Source of the DNA: Polytrichum commune
Taxonomy: Eukaryota; Streptophyta; Polytrichopsida; Polytrichales; Polytrichaceae
Direction of reading: 5' to 3'
Length of the DNA: 64,000 nt
NCBI GenBank assembly: GCA_950295325.1
Contig: OX485804.1
Coordinates: forward strand, 61,472,533 to 61,536,532
The position numbers and the translations under genes were made by a program. The notes under the pieces are model-generated. The model made no database searches and was not told the origin of the DNA. It saw only the letters and a list, made by a program, of their open reading frames with translations. Below are positions 35,408-48,526 of the stretch, piece by piece. The stretch's first letter is position 1. Each line of letters starts with the position of its first letter.

Positions 35408-38400
35408 TATCAACCTTTGAGTAACGACATAGCTTTAACTTGTAGCGACCTCGACCTCCTTCCTACCTACCTACCAATGCCCATCGACCTAGCTCACATG
35501 GTTTGTGTCCCAGTTCACATACTAGATCCCACTACCCATATTGGTTGCGGACCGGCAACTACAGATCCTGGGTCAGGTTACATCCCTAGTGTCAGATGGA
35601 CCTCCTTTTTCCTCTCTATTTGCAGAGAGAGAACAAGGGCCCACTCTATATAAACTTAATGTTATGATGTTCCCCGAATCCCGATGTCCAGTTGTTCCTA
35701 GTGTACAATGGATGGGTGGCAAGTAAACGAACAGTATTGGATGGAAATGGACACGGATTGTACATGGCAGACAGCACTGCTGCACCGAATCAGTAGATGG
35801 CCCAATTAAACTACTCAAGGCAGCGGTTTTAGAGATAATATACGTATGCAGACAAGACCTTAGAAAGTGAGTCCTTAACCGCCTCATTGAGGGGAAGATG
35901 GGATGTGCGACAGATGTCCTCCAGGAGCAAATCTGGATGTCCGCGGATGCAACTTGTCGGCTTAATGCTTCGGCCCCCCTTGAAGGGTTCTGAAGAGGCG
36001 GAGGCAGCTTGTACTTGGCGGTCGGGACTTCTGACGATGTTCGCAAGCATGTCTAGAGTGGGTAACCTTTGCACAGGATGGTGAAATGTGGCTGGAATGA
36101 TCACACGAATCGGTAGGGTTAAGTGTCGACTGGTTTAGTGCTTCGATTGGCTTACTGTTGCCTGTGGACTCTCCCTCGCAAAGTGCTGGTCACTCTAGTT
36201 TTCACAACAATGAAGGTAAACATCGTCCATTGCTTGATGCAGGGGATACTGTCACTAGCGATGGCACGGTAGTAGGACTGGTTCAATCTTAAGGGTGGAA
36301 GTTTGTTCCGTGCGGTTCAGAGGATTAACTGAAGTCGGTATTGGAAATCCTATTTCTCGGGCCTTGACAGCAGCTGGCCATGAGAGTAGGTCACCGCGAG
36401 TTTGATGACTAATATAAAAGCTCTATTTATGAATATGTTTGATGCGTCTTAGAATTATGGATTTCGTCAGACCTGGTGGACTAATGTGGCGAAATCAGGT
36501 GCCCCAATCGAAGATCAGGTAGGTGGTGTGACACTCAAAGAGGGCGAAGCAGTAGGGTTAGCGGATATGATGTCGACATGTTCACTGCCGCTTATAAGCC
36601 TTGCATAAGCCAATTTGAGAAGCAGAAACACAAACAAAGTAAGCTCCGCCCCACAGACCGCGATGAGGAAGACGTCCTAGGAATGCTTGGATAATACCTT
36701 CTACCTTCGCCTTGAAGGAGTACGCTTCCCTTCCCTTCACTGGTTCTGCACCTTTTGATCACTTTTTCCGCTTTTTACAATCGGACACCGGGGTCATACT
36801 GATGAGCATTGAGTGTTTCGTACACTCAGTGGATGTTGACGCATTTGTCAGAGTGCGGCTTCAGCACTAAGCACTGTGTCCTCGTGAATGGGTAGTGCAT
36901 TCATGGCTCTATCCGCCATCGTTGCTTACATTATCAGTTCAGTGAGATTGCAAAGTTTTATGAGTACAGATTGCCAACACTTTGTCCACTTTTGAACCTC
37001 GATCTCGAAACGGTGAAAACACTTCTTCTGTCCGAAGGTTTTACAGGATAGAAGCTCTTCGATTATTCAGGTTTCATCGTTCCTTTCCCACGAGGATTTT
37101 TCAATGTACTAAAAAGAGGACCAAAAGTGGCTTAAGTCGATGTGAGGTGCGCCTCAGGAATATGTACTTCCCAGCTACAGTCTTCGTTGTACTCATTACT
37201 CGCCGTTATGAAGAAGGTCCAAATCAAAAAGTGGTTGTGTTTTTAAGTTACTTTGTACATCGGACTCGAAAAAGCATTCACCGAAGTCACGGAACTCTCG
37301 TGCTGGTAAAAGAGGCTCAGCGTGATTGTCTGTGAGGGTCATAAATCACTCCACAGCAGTGCGTTAAGTTCCTTTAACAAATCCAGTTGCAGGTCAGTGT
37401 GTCCAATAGCAACATCTTACTTGCTCGTTTATCGACGATACGAAAGACTTGGATATACTAAACTAAGTGAACACAATGCGTGCCCATGTGGTTTCAGGTA
37501 ATTCAGGTAAATTCCTGTACAGCTCCTACCTGCATGAAATATCCAGCTCCTGAACGAGAAATACTGAAGTCCTCTCCTACTACGAGAACAGGGCTACAAA
37601 CTTTGCGGCTGCTACAAACTTCCTAGGTGGCTGAGCGACATGGCAGCATTCAGCACTGGAACAGGTCAGAGAATACTTTGTTAGGTATTGGATAGTTGTA
37701 TGAGGTCTCTTCTATCTATAATCGTTTGAAAGATCAAGAGAAATGACGCAGTGGTAACGGTTATAGTACCTAATTTCAAACGGCTGGTACAGTGGTAATG
37801 GTAGCAGAAATTAGGCTCTTCAAACGGCTCCACCGACTAAAAAACATTGAAGTATACACGACAATTCGCATGCGGATACCGATTGCAGTGAATTAGAGCT
37901 AAAGAATGAAGGAACCGAATGCCTTAGCTATGGCCACAGCTCAAAATTCTGGAAATGGCGCTCGAGTGAAATAGGTATGCTCTTAAGGTAGACACACCCA
38001 AAACCGATCCATAACCTTAAACCAACAGAATGTGCGAAGTTCTACATTTGAAGCCTTCAATGTTTGACTCATCACAAACCTATGTATTCATATATCAACA
38101 TTGATAGGTATCACATTGATTCAGTAATTCACCAAATGACAATTTTGAATCAATGCCACCAAACATAGGGTTGGAATTCTTATCTTTTGTTAATATTTTT
38201 CTATACTAGTTGCAAGACTTGAAAGCGTGAAAAATGAGTTGAGTTGGAATTGGATAGATATTAATCCTGAAGGTTTGCATCAACACTGACTCCACATTGA
38301 ACCCTTGAGGTGTTGTGATACAGAGTGCTGGTTTTGGGTTGGTATGTGGGTGTTATTCAATTCGTGATTTGACTCGATTTTGAATGAATCGTTAGCCACA

Positions 38401-39999
38401 TGTTTAGTTAGCACTGAAAATGTATCAACCCCTAAAGAGTATGTATCAACATTGAAGTCAACAACAAACGATGGTCACTTGCAATTTAAGTTGTTGTGAT
38501 ACATAGTGTTGATTTTGGGTATATGTACCTTCAATTTCACAACAGAGGTCCACTATAATTTATAGGGTTACAAAACATGGTCTACAATTGTATGTGGACC
38601 CAAATTGACCTATAGTTGAAATTCATAAGGAAACGAATTTGAATGGGACCAAAAATTCAATTTTTTTTAATTTGTTTGGGCATTTGCAGGGACTCGATTC
38701 CATTGATAAGATGGGCATCATAAACCCAAGAGGCAAGCCAAGATCTGCAAGAACTAAAATCACCAACTCCTATGTTACTAGGTATGATACATGAATTTTT
38801 AGAATTTCATGAGCAACTTGTTGCATAACATTATTTAGTTGCTATCAGTTGTTTCATTTTTACAATATCAATACACTATTTCACTTGAATTTTTCATCCT
38901 AAATTTGCCAATGCAGTGTTATATTAAGAGAATAAACATAGTATAATTTTGAAGAGAATTTGGCTTATTCCGACCCCACCCAACATACCAACTTAGTTGA
39001 ATAATGTTAGGTTGTCACATTCAATGGTGTTAGATTAAATAATGAATGATACTATATGGAATGCAACATGTTGTCTTGGGCTAGTAGATTGTCTTCCCAA
39101 TAACTATTTCATACAAATGTATACATAGGTTAGTATTTGACCGGTTTTTTCAAGAATAAGCCAGTGATAACATGCCAAATAGTTGCGTTTGAAAGCGCAT
39201 GATTGAGGGTATAATATGGTTGAGGGTAAAACATTGAGGTACATGAACGAGATCACTCAGATTGATTCTAAGGCCCTGACATTGCCTAATAGATACTTGG
39301 GGTTAACTCTTGAAGGTCCATAATGATCCTCAAGATGTCATACGGATGAAGTGTTTGAGGGTACTTAATATCATCTAAATTGATAATGTCAAAAACAATC
39401 TTACATAAAATTAACCCATTTATAGCACGATTGCAATCAGATCACACATGAATTGTAAGAAAGAAATGAAAGACTTGCGTTTTTCAAGAAAGACCTAAAT
39501 TCAAAATACATAATCCGTATATTTTATCACTATGGTTGCATATGGTTTCATTTTCACTTCTTCTTTGTAATAGCTAGGTTGTGTAAGTACAGTTTCAATC
39601 AAGCAGACCAAGTAGAATTTGACTTGAATACTTAATATTGGGGTTCCTATAATTTTTTGCCTAGGCAATAGAACATGCAATGGTCCCTTTAAGGCTTGAC
39701 CACAAGAATCAACACTTCGAAGTACTTAACCTAAGAGAAAATTGGAGGTTGGGTTACTCACCAACATGGCACGAGTCATATTTGTGAAACCCGTTTGCAC
39801 TCAAGAGGCTAGCAAATCTAAGCATACACTCTTATTCCTAATGATAATGCCATGCCACAAATTTCTGTGTGATAATTTCTCGCCTAAAATATCGACGAGA
39901 TGAATCGGAGCCATCCATCTAATTTAAACCTAGCAGTCAAAGATCCTTATCTATTACATAAAACATGGTCACGAGAAGATTAGCATCTCATTTTCATAC
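35408..39999. other. Intergenic, no supported gene
   Basis: From about 35.7 to 38.0 kb the base composition becomes more balanced and homopolymers nearly vanish, then AT-rich DNA returns. Scattered open frames such as 117 codons at 36982-37335 show no domain. A short imperfect duplication lies at 37748-37784 and 37789-37829 (CAGTGGTAA-GGT, TTCAAACGGCT). Related GTGTTGATTTTGGGTATATG and GTGCTGGTTTTGGGTTGGTA words occur at 38320-38530. Confidence 0.4.
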
Positions 40000-40002
40000 T
40001 AA

Positions 40003-40369
40003 GGGCCGGTTCACACATTGGGGTCCCAAGTTCTAAGTTCCAAGTCACTAAAAGCCAATCCATGCAATCTCGGACGTTAAGAGCATGGAAGTTGGGACTT
40101 ACCACATCACATGGGGTCCCAAGTATGACACGGATGCCTACATGGCAACACTTTTTAAAGGTGAGGTTTGGGACTTGTGTTAAGAGTTGGGTCGAGCAAA
40201 AAACTAGACCCAACTCTCAACACAAATCTCGTGGATATTTTGTATGAAACATTCAAGATCCAATATCACGAATAAGTAATGGTGTCTTGAGGCTCAAAAG
40301 TTGGGACTTTGCCTCCATGTGGGGACGCGCTAACATGAGTGGCACTTGGGACCCCATGTGAACCGGCCC
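40003..40369. mobile_element. PIF/Harbinger-like MITE, 367 bp, intact
   Basis: The termini GGGCCGGTTCACACATTGGG and, reversed from the right end, GGGCCGGTTCACATGGGG are near-identical and continue into GTCCCAAG. TAA flanks both ends (40000-40002 and 40370-40372). It contains the inverted pair GTGTTAAGAGTTGGGTC / GACCCAACTCTCAACAC near 40180-40222. It is non-coding. A diverged copy in the other orientation lies at 58.07-58.44 kb. Confidence 0.9.
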
Positions 40370-40372
40370 TAA

Positions 40373-42549
40373 TTGTGATAACCGCCTTCGTTGTGGAGAG
40401 ACTGGACTGACTTCACATTTACGACGTCCCTATCTGCGACGTTCTGACGTGCAATATCTACTGAAAACGTAGAGAATGGACCGCCCGCTGAGTCACAGCG
40501 TCTCATCAGAATCAGTCGATGACGGTCGCGGGTGCCCTGACCAGCTACAAGCAGCTCCAATGTGTTCGACGCCGTTTGGCTTAAAGCAGGGGTTCGAAGT
40601 CCTACGTACCTCGGGGCAAAATCGTCGCATTTAGGGTACTGGAGGATAAAGACGTCACTTTTAGCGGTAAGACTGTTCAGGTGTCAAAGTTAGTCGCATG
40701 AAGTTTATTTGCCCTAACAAGATGAGGAGGGGTGACCTGGTTCTTTCGTTACGTGGCTCCCATTTGAATCACGACCCTTCACTAACCCATGAAGGCGCAT
40801 AGGCAATCGGCACTGACCATGTCGTGGCTATCGGGTAATCGATACACTTGCTAAGATTTCACAATGGTCGCATGTGGACAGGCTGTGACTGTGCGTGTAT
40901 GTCTTTGTCTCTCGCCGGTGTAGTGCGGTGCTTTGCCCTCGGTGGCTCCGGGTATCTGCGAAAATTGAGCATCGAGGTTAGACTGTTGAACACCTGGCCC
41001 ACACCAGCGGGTTATCCCGCTCGCTGTGCTTGTGGCTACATCTGAGCACGAATATTGTACGGCCCGGGGTGGATAGCCTCTTCTTTCACTGTTGAGATGC
41101 CGTCGGACCTTCTGCGGAGCATGATTAGTCGTTTGTGGCGGGGGTTATAGGTGACCATCTCAAGAGGCCAATTAGGCAATATACGAGACAGCGAGTCAAC
41201 CCCCTGCACTCAGTGATCAGTAATTACCTGCTAGGTGTTTGTTCATTGGATCTCTTGGACGATATAATATCCATCAAATCTTGGTCCGAAACTAGCGAGA
41301 GGATTAACTGCCCCAGTTGTAGAGTAAATGCTTTTGAAGTACGCTAGTGTCATCTGTCAAAAATGCAAGATAAACGCGTGAAAGACGGCGTCAAGACAAT
41401 CTCAAAAGTCCTTTCGTAAGTATCTCGTCAAAGGGTAGACTATCTTTCATAGTGCTGGACACCTCCGTCCGTGTGGTTTGTCATGTGTCAACTCCCCGTT
41501 GGCAGGGCTCACCGGGTTTCCGTTCTTACCCTACCTATATTCGTATAGGAAGTGCCGCGTTCGAATTTTTCCAGGGACCAAGATTCGAACCATAAAAGCT
41601 TGTAGGTTTATTCAGGGTTCGGATGTACTTAGAAGAAGGAGCTTAAATATTGGTAGGGCGCAAAATATCTTCCGACTTAACACAACTGGCTGAAGTCGAC
41701 GTGAGGTGAGCTTCATGTAACCATTCAGTTGATTCTCTCCTCCTGACCTTGGGAAAATTCATCGCTTTTTAGATCATATATTATGTATAATGAATTTGCG
41801 ACGGAAAGTACGATTTATTTGTGATCAGATAATGAAGTAACAAGGCCCATGTGTATACAGATGGTCAAACTTTAAAAGAATATCTTCTCGACTGTTGTGC
41901 TGATCATTTGAGCTAGTTTGCAATGATTAATCCTAAGCTATTGTGTCAGAGCATTTAGAGCATACATATTTGCATCTGAGGCCTTCGCTTGTTCACTATG
42001 CATTGTGGGGGACAGGTAAAGGTCAACTCAGCTTGGGGAAGTAGACATTAGATAGAAAAGAATGTAGTGAATACATGTTCGCGATTCATTCTCAGGTATC
42101 AGTCATCTGGAAGCAGCATTCTACTTAAAACCGATCCTCAAAGTCCATGTGGAGGCGTTAAATTTAGAGGTTTACTGAAAGTAGACGTAATAAGCTGAAG
42201 AGGACGTCTTTGAAGTGAGGTTGGGGCAGAATCAAGCGGCGACCAAGGCTTCTACCTTCACAATTTATTATGATCGATCTTTTTGGAATTGTTGACCGTT
42301 GTACTTTATAATTACGTCATAAAACCATATGATTTTACAAGAAGTTTACAAGAAGAGTCTGCAAGAAGAGTTCAATTGGATTCCCAATGAAACGAGATAG
42401 TGGTTTCAGCATTCACTGTTAATTGTTGCACAAACTGCTGCCAAGTTCGGTGGCATGTGGATTTGAGCACATGAACACACATGGGGAAACTACTGCAGAA
42501 TTTCTCTAGTTGCGTTACTTTAAGTAGTATTTAATGCGAAGACAGTTAA
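40373..42549. other. Intergenic, balanced base composition, no supported gene
   Basis: Composition like 35.7-38.0 kb. A word shared with that tract is GGCT-AAGTCGA-GTGAGGTG at 41687 and 37119. Short frames such as 41135-41347 (SLDLLDDIISIKSW) faintly recall an F-box start but are too short to call. Confidence 0.35.
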
Positions 42550-43110
42550 GTATCTCCTCTCTAGGATTCGCTTCCAACTATGAAAATTCTTGTTCTTCTC
42601 TCTTCGTTTCGCCTTCACATTGGACATTGAAGATTCTTTGAACTTGTCTGCCCTGATCTCGTTTGCTGAAGTTTGAAAGATCCAGCATGAGTAAGCTCCT
42701 GCGTTTTCCAGAGGACATCCTCTTGAAAATTCTAACAACCAGATCCACTCGTCTGTAAGCAGATTTAAAAAACATTATACAGGTGGACTACGGTAACTGA
42801 TTGTACTGATTACGTGGTCTTCTGCATTAGGAATGTCGCAGATGGTCTGCTTGTTCAGCTAATCTGCCTCATTGATTCGGCTGATCCTTCCAACTGATTC
42901 TGTCCAAAGGAGGCCTTGTGAGGGATCATTGGAAGAGAGAATTGAATTTCAGCAGGACACTATGGATTGGCGGCTGGCTTAATCGACAGTGGGCTCATCG
43001 GATGGAGTTGCGGATGTCGGAAGCTAGAGGGTGGTGAGCAACCTATTAATTCATTTTCGAGGCCAACATTTGCAGCTCGAGGTATGATATCCGGCGTCTA
43101 TGAGTTCTAC
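42550..43110 (+). pseudogene. F-box-like gene remnant, copy 1 of a tandem pair
   Basis: From ATG 42687 the frame reads MSKLLRFPEDILLKILTTRS, which looks like the first half of an F-box (the SCF ubiquitin-ligase adaptor motif that binds SKP1), then stops at TAA. Further on, after TTAG at about 42831, the words RNVADGLL continue as an F-box second half would, then stop. The stops and the short blocks indicate decay. The whole unit is repeated 540 bp downstream. Confidence 0.4.
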
Positions 43111-43640
43111 TCCAAAGTCGCTTCCACTATGGAATTTTTTGATACTTTCTCTCTCTTTCACTTGCACATTGTAGATTCGTTGACATCTGTGTCCAATCTT
43201 GTTTGCAGAGGTTTGAAATGCCCAGCATGAGTAGGCTCCTGCGTTTTTCAGAGGATATTCTTTTCAAACAAACCCACTCATGTGTTAAAAGGTTCGAAAT
43301 AGAATTATATATATATATATATAGCTGTACTATGATAACTGATTATACTGATTTCGTGGTCTCCTGGATTAGGAATGTTGCAGATGGCCTGCTTGATCAG
43401 CTCACAAGCCTCGTCGATTCGGCTGATCCTTTCAATTGATTTGATTCATTGGAAGCTTTGTAAGGGGTCGTTGGAAGAGAGTACATGGGTTTCAGCAGGA
43501 GAGATTGTGCATTGGCGGCTGCCCTTCACCGACAGCTAACTAATTGGATAGAGCTGCCGATGTTGGAAGGAAGGGGACGCTAAGCCATCTATTAATTATT
43601 TCTGAGGCCAAGATTTACAGCTGGAGGTGTGATCTGCACC
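43111..43640 (+). pseudogene. F-box-like gene remnant, copy 2 of a tandem pair
   Basis: It parallels copy 1 along its whole length: ATG 43227 with MSRLLRFSEDILFK, then after an AT microsatellite (about 43306-43323) RNVADGLLDQLTSLVDSADP and a stop. The upstream parts also match (CGCTTCCA-CTATG, TTTGCAGAGGTTTGAAA). The F-box identity rests on a short motif; the duplication itself is clear. Confidence 0.45.
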
Positions 43641-46600
43641 CGATGCGTTTAGACATTTTGCTTTGACGTTATCATTCATTATAGCTGGTTTGTATGCTCA
43701 TTATCTTTCTTTCTCCGCCACATGATCAACTAGCGCAGCTCATTTTCATAAGACTTGCCGGGAATTTCAGAAGAGAGAACCAACAGGAGGTAGTACGAAG
43801 CATCCGGGGAAGGTGGTATTCATAGAGAATTTCCTAACTTGTAATAACCAGATTTGTAATGCCCACGATGAGATTCAATATGTTTCCAAATCTTGTTCGC
43901 ATATTTACAATATCCGTTGACTACAGCTAGTAACCGTATTATGAGAGCTGGATTACCCACAGCTAACAGTATATGTGAGCTGGATTGAACATACTATGCT
44001 GAACGCAGGCGGAGCAAGCTGAGGCAATGTTTTTTGTCCACTGGTGTTGTGGCCACTGGAATGTGTCGGTTGCATATAGATGATGTGAACGTATCGTAGA
44101 ATGGGGTTCATGTTCATGTGCGTGATGTCGTCAGTATGGAGGTCTTAAGTGAAGAAGAATCAAATGGCCATTTGAGAGCATGGACGTTTTACTATAATAG
44201 TTTCTAGCTCTGTTCATCACACTGTCCACCACTTACCACGTCCGCACTCCTGCACCTTTCGGAGTTTATGCAACTCAACCATCTTGGTTCCAGGACTGAT
44301 GTACACCGCTGAAGAGCCTCTATACGTTTGCTCCTGTGTAGGTCAAGCACAGCCTTCCTAATGTTATTCATCTAATTGCGTCCAGGATTTCTCGGGAGTT
44401 TCAGAATCTCCTTAAATTACGTTATACTAGAGTCTGGATAAAGTGTGCCATCATATTAGAGAGTTGATGGTTAATTCTTTGGCACGAAAACCTCTAGTCC
44501 TGAACTGCATGCATTCTTCAGATTGTGCTTGTTCAAGGTAATTCCATGCAGAGAACTGAAGTGGTGGAGCTGAGTTCATATTTGAGGTCCAAAAACGAAG
44601 GGGCTTGTTAAACTATCCTACCACGAGATGATACAGTCAATTCTGAGGGGGATTAAAGTTCGCGACATTAATTTTATATTTTTTTAATGAGACAAAGAAA
44701 CGTTGAATTGTCTTTTGTTTTGCATGACACTGAGCAGGTGGAATCTTAATTTGGCTTCTTTTTGGCCCAACAAGAATTTGAGAAAGTAGGGCACGGTGTA
44801 ATGTAGATATTTGCCTGCGGTGAAGGGAGCATGCTATTGACGCAATTCAGCTTCATGAAGAGAAAAAACATTGGTCGGATTCTTGTATCGAGGGGTAGAG
44901 CGCACCTTTAACAGGAGCAGATTATATCTTCTCTTCGGAATAGACAACAAGAGATATTCTACAGTGTTAGCATGATACATGCTTCCTGCTGTAATTCTCA
45001 CTGACGTCAAGGCTCTGCCCTCGTCTGCTCATACAATCTACAAACAGAAACTAATTGGCTGTCAACGTGTGCGTTGACTCTCGGCCATGTCGATCACACC
45101 TATGTGTACAAGTCCAGCAATTTGCTTAACAGAATGAAGTTGTTCGATCACGCTATGTGTTGGAATCCGAGAAATTGCTTGAAAGAGTGGAGTTAGATGT
45201 TCAGGAGCCAGTATGATGCCATTGATGTCAATGATGCACCAAATGGTTTATGATCACCACTGTCAGCACAGTGGAGCTCTAAGAGTGCCGGTTGATGCTG
45301 AAGCGAGGATCGGTGGCAGCTATGTTTTAAGGCTGTATTCCGGCTTTTGTACGTCTCTGCAATATCACTTCTCCTATAACACCTGTAAAACGCCCCACCG
45401 AAGGATATCCAGCAGGCCGACTTTAAACGTGTATGGTGCAAGTCAGTCAGCTCGCAGGTGAGTGTAACTGCGTGGCCTCAGATTTCAGGACATACTTACT
45501 GCTCTAGAGGATCCTCCTGTGAAGTTCCAATGAAGTTGATACATGTCAGTGCCTGCAGAGTGGGACGCTATCATTCTTGCGTTGGTTCCTTTTCCCTTCC
45601 AGCTGGACTGTCTCTTACAGAAAAGGGCTGCTTGGTGCACTTTTCAGAAAAGGACTATGTAATCATGAAAGTGGTATTCAGCTTGTGCCGATGACAAAGG
45701 CACACTAAATTGATGTACTTTAGGTGATATTTTGCAGCATCCGTCTCTTTCAGGAGTACGAGCATAAGTGATCAAGTCTTACACTTGGGGACACATTTTG
45801 GAGGTACGGCTTCTCCAGCGGACGCGAATCCACGTTCGTTACTCGCCATTCACAAGTAAGAGCTTCTTTCAACATACTTCATTTAGTGCAAGAGAAACTT
45901 GATAATTGTAGTGACAAATTTCTTCATCATAACTACTGCTGATCTTTTCAGCCTCGCCTATCGTTGTAAACAAGCCTGAAACAAACCCAGTTGCATCTCA
46001 AAGATTAATGTACTTTTCGACAGGAGCAGGCCAATATTCAGCTGGACCAACAAGGGATCTCAACTGGCTCATAGGGATTTCACTGTGTCGACCTGGCCGG
46101 GTTGGTGGCTTCTGGTGAATAGAAGTGATGGCCAAGTTCAGGACAGCAGGAACATACAGGCAGCAAGGCATCATTTGCACGGACTCGTGTAGCTGACTTC
46201 AGAGCATTTCAGATACTTGAACAATTCAGGAGAGTGCGAATACTCTTTTTGGCCATCAATCAACCAATGCGCAGCCTGACATGAATTAGTGCGGGGAATC
46301 GATTGGCGTGGGTACTACTACTGTCATGCAACATTCCGGACCACCAGCCATAGGCACTTCCTGGGCTTTCTGTCTTTCGAGATAAAGTATGTACACTAAA
46401 ACAATTGCTTCCATATTGTGCTGTTACTTCTACCATTCAATTGCGTTGCAGAGAGCACAGTTGAGAGAAGTAATTTATAGCTGACCAGGTCTAGCAGTCT
46501 GTTGTTCTGAGCTTAATATGATAGGAGTATTTGAAACACTCGAGAAGACCTATTCAGCTACATCGCAACCAACGTCTATAATTCTATTATAAGAATAAGT

Positions 46601-48526
46601 GTGCATTACAGTACGCCAAAGACTTGACTGCTGCATGCATTGCACTGTGCGAGGATTGTAACCTGTAACAGATGCACAGCGCACTACCTGCGATGAGATA
46701 GGAGCTTGCGACTACTCGAATGATCTGCAAAGTTCAAGTGAATGCCCTTCGAGGTTCACATGACCTTGTCGCACCCATTACAGCCTGATGACATAGGTAA
46801 TTGACATGAAGGCGAGCCCAGGATATTGATTCATGCACTGCATGTCGGCGCATCTGCAGCAGTTGTGTACATTCAACTGATATGGGATCACAGGTTCACT
46901 TCGTTCAGTACGCTGCTCTTTCCACTCTCCACGAAGAAGACTGGAACATCACCACAATCTGGTGTTGGGATTGGAATTCAGTAAGTTGAAGTACAGCGCA
47001 TGCCTTTCGACTTACTGGCAGTGTACTCGCAGAATGTCAACAAAAGTCCATCTCCTCAGAGCGTGAAGAGAATGTGGGCGACCATCATCTCGTGCGGAGG
47101 CTTGCATCATTACACTCTTGAATGGATACATACGCAGCAATGGATGGACTAAGGGTGGGTTTCCATGTCCGTTGGCGACCCAGTAGATTCCAGATAGTAG
47201 TAGGTTGCATGTGTGCTCTTAAAGATAACAAATATGACGTTATTAATGGATCTAGGTACTGATGCATATATACTCATTTGCTTAGCCATTGTAGAGGATC
47301 ACATGTACACATTCTCCAAAATCAATATCACCAAACCACGATCAATAATGGAGGATTGAACGTCCCTTGATTGCAGAGTCAACCAGGACTGCGAATGAAG
47401 CTGGTTATGTAGAACCCCGGTCCCCTTTCCTGCAAGCATCATACCTTTGGTGGACTCTGTAACATCTTCCTCAGCCTGTCCTCAAATGTGTTCAATGTGA
47501 TCCTCATCCTTACAGTGTTGTCTTTCTTCTGAAAGCGTTGAGTGCCATAATATCCTTCTTAGAAGCTCATATTGTACCCTGAAATGTCTCAGAAGTTTCG
47601 ATTGAGTATCTTCGTTAATCTGGACTCTTTTGTATAAGACTTTTCTATAAGCATCCCAGTGCCCAGAACAGATTTGTTCCGACCAAAGATACTCAGCCAG
47701 ATCGCCTTTTTTCTTGTTGGAATTTGCCGTCGACGCCTAGAGTTCTATTTAAAGAATCTCAGCCTGGCTGTATGTAGGCGGATCAATCCTGATATTGTAT
47801 TAATAGGTGAATGGCAGTACCTACAGCACGATCTGTAGATTCTAATCTTGTAGTTGATGGTACTTTATGATCTGCTTCCACCAAAAAGTTTACCATTCCA
47901 AAATTTCTTGTACTTCGTGCACTTAATACTATATTGCCAAACGCACTAACTACATAGTTGTTCAAGAAAGGTACTTTGCTTTGCTGCAATATAATCCCGG
48001 GACATTGTGGACATTCCAGATTTCATGCTCAGCACATAATAGCATACATATCTAGGGACATTTTGATAAAAAAAACCTACATAATGTCTGGGAGCACTCG
48101 TCAAGACCCCAGGAAAAGAGAAGAAAAAACTTGAGAAACTTCGCAAACAACCCATCCAACTCCCTTATTCACCACTGATATAGGCAGGAGGATTCCAATA
48201 CCAGTCGCAAATAGATATGTTCAAACAGACCTGGTTTTTATTCAAAAAAGAATTGTGAAGCCTTCATTCTGCTGAGGCTCTGCAGCAGTAACAGCAAACA
48301 ATGTGCATCACAACCGCTATACTTTTGTTTGTGTAATTGAGATGAATGGGGCTGCCAAAGCATTATGTGCAATGAAGTATGCTAAGACTTCTACCCTTCA
48401 AAGTATCAGTAAAAAACAAGGCTCCAAGGTATCCAACACACACTACGCTCAAAAAAACTCCTGCTAAAAGTGAATCATGTGTACAACAGCTTCTTTTTCT
48501 TCTGACAAATCTCTGAAGCTTCTTTC
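43641..48526. other. Intergenic, no supported gene; last part is 3' flank of the B3 gene
   Basis: Continues the balanced-composition tract to about 47.9 kb without domains, repeats or RNA genes that I can name. The final few hundred bases presumably hold the 3' untranslated region of the minus-strand B3 gene. Confidence 0.35.

Noticed and set aside
36982-37335. 117-codon plus-strand frame in the balanced-composition tract
   Set aside because: Basic, no recognisable motif; kept only as part of the observation about that tract.
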